Part shown: positions 24,861 to 28,974 of the stretch, piece by piece
How positions within the stretch are numbered: the first letter of the stretch is position 1
Layout: every line of letters starts with the position of its first letter
Source of the DNA: Bacteroidetes bacterium UBA4414
GTDB lineage: Bacteria > Bacteroidota > Bacteroidia > Chitinophagales > Chitinophagaceae
Length of the DNA stretch: 28,974 nucleotides
Assembly (NCBI GenBank): GCA_002389765.1
Contig: DGQM01000006.1
Span: forward strand, 1 to 28,974
Reading direction: 5' to 3'
The notes under the pieces: model-generated
What the model was told of the DNA's origin: nothing
The model's input: only the letters and a program-made list of their open reading frames with translations
Databases searched by the model: none
Translations under genes and position numbers: made by a program

Positions 24861-25697
24861 ATGAAAAAAATATCCGTTTTAGCTGCATTACTCCTGATGG
24901 CAGCATCGTCTTTTGCACAGCGCTATGAGTATGGTGAGCCCGTACCGATGAATGAAGGTAAAAAGCACCGTAAGAGTAAAGGTGGCAATGTAGACCTGAG
25001 GCAAGTACGTTTCGGAGCATTTCTGGCACCTACATCTACCTGGATGAAACCTACTGCTAATAAAAGCGATGACAAACTATACCTGATAGATAAAGGCAGC
25101 TCGCAAGTAGGGTTTGCTTGGGGTTTGATGGTAGATTATTTCTTTGCAGAGAATTATGGCATTGCTACAGGCTTTCAGATAAACAGAATGGGCGGTAAGG
25201 TAAATGCTACTTGGAACCCTGCTGTAACACAACCGGCAGGTGCGGGTGTAGTAACATCAGCAGATTTCAACTACAAAGTGCAATATCTGGAAATACCCTT
25301 CGGACTGAAACTACGTAGCGATGATTTGGGAGGTGGTTTACGCATATTTGGCCAACTGGGCGTTTCACTAGGCATTACCCTGAGCAAAAAAGCAAGCTAT
25401 GATGTAAGTTTCACAGATACAGTAAGTGGTAAAACTGTTGTGAAAACTGCTAGTGGCGATAATGAAAAATTGACAGGATTGGGTGTTACCCCACTCCTTT
25501 TCCAGTTGAATGTAGGTGGTGGCGTAGAATATGCTGTGAGTAATAAAATGAGTGTTTACGCAGCACTGTTGTTTAATAATGGATTTGCACCTGATGCTAC
25601 CAATCCTAAAGAACTGGATCTGGACTATAAAGGTAAATTCAGCGACGGTAATGTAAGGATGAATAATATAGCATTGAGGTTGGGATTATTCTTCTAA
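24861..25697 (+). CDS. PorT-like outer-membrane beta-barrel protein
   Basis: 278 residues. Signal peptide ~1-19 (LLLMAASSFAQ), a charged Lys-rich linker ~28-45, then strands typical of the Bacteroidota 8-stranded outer-membrane barrel family (PF13568, annotated as PorT family). These include RFGAFLAPTSTWMKP, GFAWGLMVDYFFAENYGIAT, VQYLEIPFGLKLRSDDLGGG, LRIFGQLGVSLGITLSKKAS, FQLNVGGGVEYAVSNKMSVY and a final ALRLGLFF. Many proteins in this family are not the true T9SS component PorT, and I see no reason to claim that here. The gene is divergent from the GldB-like gene and ends in a strong terminator. Confidence 0.85.
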   Translation: MKKISVLAALLLMAASSFAQRYEYGEPVPMNEGKKHRKSKGGNVDLRQVRFGAFLAPTSTWMKPTANKSDDKLYLIDKGSSQVGFAWGLMVDYFFAENYGIATGFQINRMGGKVNATWNPAVTQPAGAGVVTSADFNYKVQYLEIPFGLKLRSDDLGGGLRIFGQLGVSLGITLSKKASYDVSFTDTVSGKTVVKTASGDNEKLTGLGVTPLLFQLNVGGGVEYAVSNKMSVYAALLFNNGFAPDATNPKELDLDYKGKFSDGNVRMNNIALRLGLFF

Positions 25698-25723
25698 TCC
25701 ACACAATAATAATACTTTTTCAG

Positions 25724-25754
25724 AGCCTGCATCAATTGCAGGCTTCTTTTTTCT
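25724..25754 (+). terminator. Rho-independent terminator after the PorT-like gene
   Basis: AGCCTGCA (25724-25731) pairs perfectly with TGCAGGCT (25737-25744) around a TCAAT loop, followed by TCTTTTTTCT. It lies 27 nt after the stop codon and ends 39 nt before nadE. Confidence 0.9.
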
Positions 25755-25792
25755 CGCGCTGTTAACATTACGATTATTACTTTTGACATAGG

Positions 25793-27475
25793 ATGAAAAT
25801 ATTTCTTGCACAGCAGAATTATCATATAGGCAACTTCGAGGCGAACACGGCAAAAATCATTGATGCCATCAGACAAGCGAAGCTGCAAGGGGGAGATTTG
25901 ATAGTATTTTCTGAACTATCCGTTTGCGGTTATCCACCCAGAGATTTTCTTGAATTCAATGACTTTATAGAGCAGTGCGAAAAAGCTGTTGATGCCATCC
26001 GCAAAGAGGCTGATGTAATTGGCGTGATAATTGGTGCACCTACCCGAAACAAAGAAATACTGGGTAAAGACCTGCACAACAGTGCTTACCTATTATACAA
26101 CGAAGAAGTAGTTGATGTTGCACACAAAACGCTGCTACCTACCTACGATATATTTGACGAGTACCGCTATTTTGAGCCTGCCGATAGCTGGAATGTAATT
26201 GAGTTTAAAGGCAAACGAATAGCACTAACTGTTTGCGAAGACATCTGGAATCTTGGCAACAATCCGTTGTATAAAATATGCCCGATGGACAAGCTGATGG
26301 AACAGCGTCCTGACATCATGATAAACATCAGTGCATCACCATTCGACTATCTGCATGCAGAAGGCAGGATGAGCATGATAAAGCAGAATGTTGCTAAATA
26401 CAAATTGCCGATGGTGTATTGCAATACCGTTGGGTCTCAGACAGAGATTGTATTTGACGGCGGTTCTGTGGTGATGGATACACACCAAAATCTGATTGCA
26501 GAGCTACCCTATTTTGAGGAAGCAATGCAAAGCGTAACACTGAAAGACGATAAGACATTTGCTGAAACACCTGTAAAGCATGCTGCTGCCATACCAACAG
26601 CAGAACTGCTACCCGATGGTTTTGATGATGACTATGATATAGATGAAATACATCAGGCACTGATACTGGGCATCAGAGATTACTTTGGCAAGATGGGCTT
26701 TACAAAAGCTATAGTGGCGTCTTCAGGTGGTATTGATAGCGCAGTAGTATTAGCTCTTGCCTGCGAGGCTTTGGGTGCTGAAAATGTGCGTGCACTTCTA
26801 ATGCCGTCTCACTACTCTTCCAGCCATTCTGTAACAGATGCAGAGCAGCTTTCTAAAAACCTGAACAACCAATACGACATACTACCCATCAAAGACATCT
26901 TCAATACTTATGAGCATACATTGAAGCCTGTCTTTAAAGACTTGCCATTTAACGTGGCAGAAGAAAATCTGCAATCGCGCATACGTGGCGCTTTGGTAAT
27001 GGCATTGTCTAATAAGTTTGGTTCTATACTGTTGAATACATCTAACAAGAGCGAACTGTCTACAGGATACGGAACACTGTATGGTGACATGGCCGGCGGA
27101 CTGGGCGTACTTGGCGACCTGTACAAGATGCAAGTATATGCACTGGCACGCTATATCAATAGAAATGGAGAAATCATTCCGCAAAACATTATAGACAAAG
27201 CACCATCTGCAGAGCTACGTCCAGACCAAAAAGATAGTGACAGCCTGCCTGAATATGATGTGCTTGACCCGATACTGTATCAATACATAGAATGTCGTAA
27301 AGGGCCTAAGGAGATTATTGCCATGGGCTTTGAAGCGGCATTGGTAAATCGTATTCTGAGATTGGTGAACATGAATGAATATAAGCGCAATCAGTTCTGC
27401 CCTATCATACGTGTATCGCCAAAGGCTTTTGGCATAGGACGCAGGGTGCCGATAGTAGGCAAATATTTATCGTAA
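25793..27475 (+). CDS. nadE: Glutamine-dependent NAD+ synthase
   Basis: 560 residues; last step of NAD+ biosynthesis, amidating nicotinic acid adenine dinucleotide with ATP. The N-terminal nitrilase-type glutaminase domain (~1-270) carries the catalytic Glu41 (VFSELSVCGYPPRDF), Lys112 (AHKTLLPTYD) and Cys148 (LTVCEDIW), so ammonia can come from glutamine. The C-terminal synthetase (~285-560) has the PP-loop SSGGIDSAVVLALACEALGA near 309-328, TSNKSELSTGYGTLYGDMAG and the PSAELRPDQKDSDSLPEYD segment. The length is normal for the two-domain form. It lies after a terminator, and TACTTTTG at 25778-25785 matches the -7 consensus but leaves almost no leader. Its 3' end overlaps the convergent regulator by 9 bp. 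Confidence 0.96.
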   Translation: MKIFLAQQNYHIGNFEANTAKIIDAIRQAKLQGGDLIVFSELSVCGYPPRDFLEFNDFIEQCEKAVDAIRKEADVIGVIIGAPTRNKEILGKDLHNSAYLLYNEEVVDVAHKTLLPTYDIFDEYRYFEPADSWNVIEFKGKRIALTVCEDIWNLGNNPLYKICPMDKLMEQRPDIMINISASPFDYLHAEGRMSMIKQNVAKYKLPMVYCNTVGSQTEIVFDGGSVVMDTHQNLIAELPYFEEAMQSVTLKDDKTFAETPVKHAAAIPTAELLPDGFDDDYDIDEIHQALILGIRDYFGKMGFTKAIVASSGGIDSAVVLALACEALGAENVRALLMPSHYSSSHSVTDAEQLSKNLNNQYDILPIKDIFNTYEHTLKPVFKDLPFNVAEENLQSRIRGALVMALSNKFGSILLNTSNKSELSTGYGTLYGDMAGGLGVLGDLYKMQVYALARYINRNGEIIPQNIIDKAPSAELRPDQKDSDSLPEYDVLDPILYQYIECRKGPKEIIAMGFEAALVNRILRLVNMNEYKRNQFCPIIRVSPKAFGIGRRVPIVGKYLS

Positions 27476-28974
27476 TGCAACAGCTTGTACCTCTGACGGA
27501 GCTACACCAAATTGCAATTTGTAAGACCTGCTGAAGTAAGACAAATTACTGAAGCCTGTCATGTATGCTATTTCAGAAATATTGTGCTTGCCTGCTTTTA
27601 ATATTTTTTGTGCCTCATTCAGCCTTACGGAACGGATAAATTCAACAGGCGTAAGCCCTGTTATTATTTTTATTTCGCGCTGCAACCTGTTGCGCCCCAG
27701 GTTGAAATGTTTGCCCATAGTATTGACATTCAAATCAGGGCTATCCAGATGTTCCAGTATATAATCAATGTATTGCTGTACATTATTGTTACTTGCTTCT
27801 TCTGCAATTACATCATTTTGCTCAGGTCTTTGAGGCTTATTCAGATAATCTGCAAGAAAACTATCGCGCAAGCGTTTACGTTGTTTTAAAGTACTATCAG
27901 CAATTGCCAGCAACTCTTGCAGTTGAAAAGGTTTTGTAAGGTAGTTGTCTGCACCCAACTGATATAAATCTACCTTACTATTCAATTGGCCTTTTGCACT
28001 TAAAACTATAACAGGTATATGCTCAAAAGTATCGGAGTTTTTAATGGCATCAACAAGCTCCTCGCCATTCATATCAGGCATCATCAAGTCTGTAATAACG
28101 ATATCAGGAATATTATCCTGCATCATCGTCAACGCCTGCCTGCCGTCAAAAGCAGTTATTACTTTAAATCCGTTCTCTTCAAATGCCTGTGCAATAAATG
28201 CATTCAGCTCTATGTGATCTTCTACAACAAGCATTAACGGCAACTTGTCATCATTCGTAATTTCAGTTTTTACTATCACTTCATCAATCGTTTCTACGCT
28301 TACATCAGGAGGCATCACAGGTATTATAATACTGAATACTGTACCTTTCCCTACTTCTGAAGCAACCGATATTTTACCCCCCAGTTGTGTAACATACTCC
28401 TTCACAAGCGATAAACCTATGCCTGTTCCTTTATGATTATTGACATCTACCTTATAAAAGCGTTCAAATATTTTTTCATGTTGATCTTTCGGAATACCGA
28501 TGCCAGTATCTTTTATTTCAATAACTGCTACCCCTCCGCTTTTTGAAACACGAACCCCAATCAGCTCTCCATCTGATGTATGTTTGAATGCATTTTGTAA
28601 AAGATTGTGTACAGATTGCGACAACCTGAAATGATCTGATGTTATATATAGTTCGCGAGGTATATCCAGTGTAAATGTGATGCCTGTTTCCATTGCCAAT
28701 GGCTCATATTGCTCACAAATACTCTTTATGGTAGCTGTAAGGTCTATCGACTCCGGCTTTACCTTTCCTATGCCCTGCTCTACATGATTCAGCTGCAGCA
28801 ACTGCTCTACCATTGTCATCAGGTGGTTGGTATTTTTCAGTATATAGGATGCCTGCTGTAATACCTTTGGGTCTTTGGCTATGTTATTAATTTGCGTTGC
28901 AGGCCCCAATATCAATGAAAGTGGTGTTTTAAGGTCGTGAGATATATTGGTGATGAATTTACTTTTCATCGCCT
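27467..28974 (-). CDS. Hybrid two-component system regulator (HTCS), N-terminus missing
   Basis: The C-terminal ~502 residues of a one-protein two-component system; the frame is open through base 28974. The Met at 28969 is not the start, because the histidine-kinase H-box (FITNISHDLKTPLSLIL, His at the eleventh residue from that Met) begins there. Domains in order: HisKA, HATPase_c (N-box VHNLLQNAFKHTSDG, G-boxes IKDTGIGIPK and GTGIGLSLVKEYV), a receiver domain with the phosphoacceptor Asp at about 294 (IVITDLMMPDMNG) and Lys in LTKPF, and a C-terminal AraC-type helix-turn-helix at ~400-497 (SEIAYMTGFSNLSYFSRSYK). The missing N-terminal part would hold the sensor, in this family often a periplasmic beta-propeller (Reg_prop/Y_Y_Y). 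Such proteins commonly control polysaccharide utilization, but no such locus is visible here. Confidence 0.93.
   Translation of the reverse strand, partial: AMKSKFITNISHDLKTPLSLILGPATQINNIAKDPKVLQQASYILKNTNHLMTMVEQLLQLNHVEQGIGKVKPESIDLTATIKSICEQYEPLAMETGITFTLDIPRELYITSDHFRLSQSVHNLLQNAFKHTSDGELIGVRVSKSGGVAVIEIKDTGIGIPKDQHEKIFERFYKVDVNNHKGTGIGLSLVKEYVTQLGGKISVASEVGKGTVFSIIIPVMPPDVSVETIDEVIVKTEITNDDKLPLMLVVEDHIELNAFIAQAFEENGFKVITAFDGRQALTMMQDNIPDIVITDLMMPDMNGEELVDAIKNSDTFEHIPVIVLSAKGQLNSKVDLYQLGADNYLTKPFQLQELLAIADSTLKQRKRLRDSFLADYLNKPQRPEQNDVIAEEASNNNVQQYIDYILEHLDSPDLNVNTMGKHFNLGRNRLQREIKIITGLTPVEFIRSVRLNEAQKILKAGKHNISEIAYMTGFSNLSYFSRSYKLQFGVAPSEVQAVALR

Noticed and set aside
24861..25697. The true T9SS component PorT
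   Set aside because: The sequence supports only the broad outer-membrane barrel family; no T9SS core genes are adjacent and no PorT-specific feature was recognised.
25778..25785. Perfect TAnnTTTG box as the nadE promoter
   Set aside because: No matching TTTG element is found about 20 nt upstream and it would leave nearly no leader before the ATG at 25793. It is mentioned in the nadE entry but not called.
28967..28969. ATG at 28969 as the start of the hybrid regulator
   Set aside because: The codon lies just before the kinase H-box and the frame stays open to the window edge; a whole sensor region must precede it.

Overview
This window looks like chromosomal DNA of a Bacteroidota bacterium, probably of the Chitinophagales/Chitinophagaceae type. 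The evidence is TonB-dependent receptors with carboxypeptidase-like N-terminal domains, FecR/ECF-sigma regulation, a T9SS sorting domain, a GldB homologue, DUF4249 and DUF3078 proteins, a hybrid two-component regulator ending in an AraC domain, and modest GC content. The genus is not determined. No tRNA, rRNA, CRISPR array, insertion sequence or prophage was seen.

Region 1 (1-5277, minus) is the first 1759 codons of a giant secreted protein that runs off the left edge. It has a signal peptide, an N-terminal domain, 14 Ig-like modules with a near-constant 288-bp (96-codon) period, and one different module of about 241 codons between modules 3 and 4.

Region 2 (5518-14147, minus) is the most interesting part. 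It reads ECF sigma factor, FecR anti-sigma, TonB receptor with STN domain, DUF4249 lipoprotein, second TonB receptor without STN, second DUF4249 lipoprotein, then a strong terminator. A bipartite sequence, TAGGGGTW-N15-GTTWY, occurs upstream of sigma, FecR and the second receptor. It also precedes a T9SS-secreted protein gene just outside the operon (start 15849). The spacing is exactly 15 nt in all four, and the second half lies 16-28 nt before each start codon. I read this as the promoter recognised by the local ECF sigma factor. The model is an autoregulated cell-surface signalling circuit controlling two duplicated receptor/lipoprotein pairs and one exported protein. A Crp/Fnr-like regulator gene sits immediately upstream of sigma.

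Region 3 (14869-22565) has the T9SS protein, then a divergent AsmA-like protein and small membrane protein (plus strand), a tsaD-trmN6 pair (minus), a DUF6263-like lipoprotein (plus) and scpA (minus).

Region 4 (22644-28974) has a GldB-like lipoprotein and DUF3078 protein in one transcription unit, a divergent PorT-like beta-barrel protein, NAD+ synthase (nadE), and a convergent, truncated hybrid two-component regulator that runs off the right edge.

Most genes outside regions 1 and 2 are ordinary Bacteroidota housekeeping or envelope genes.
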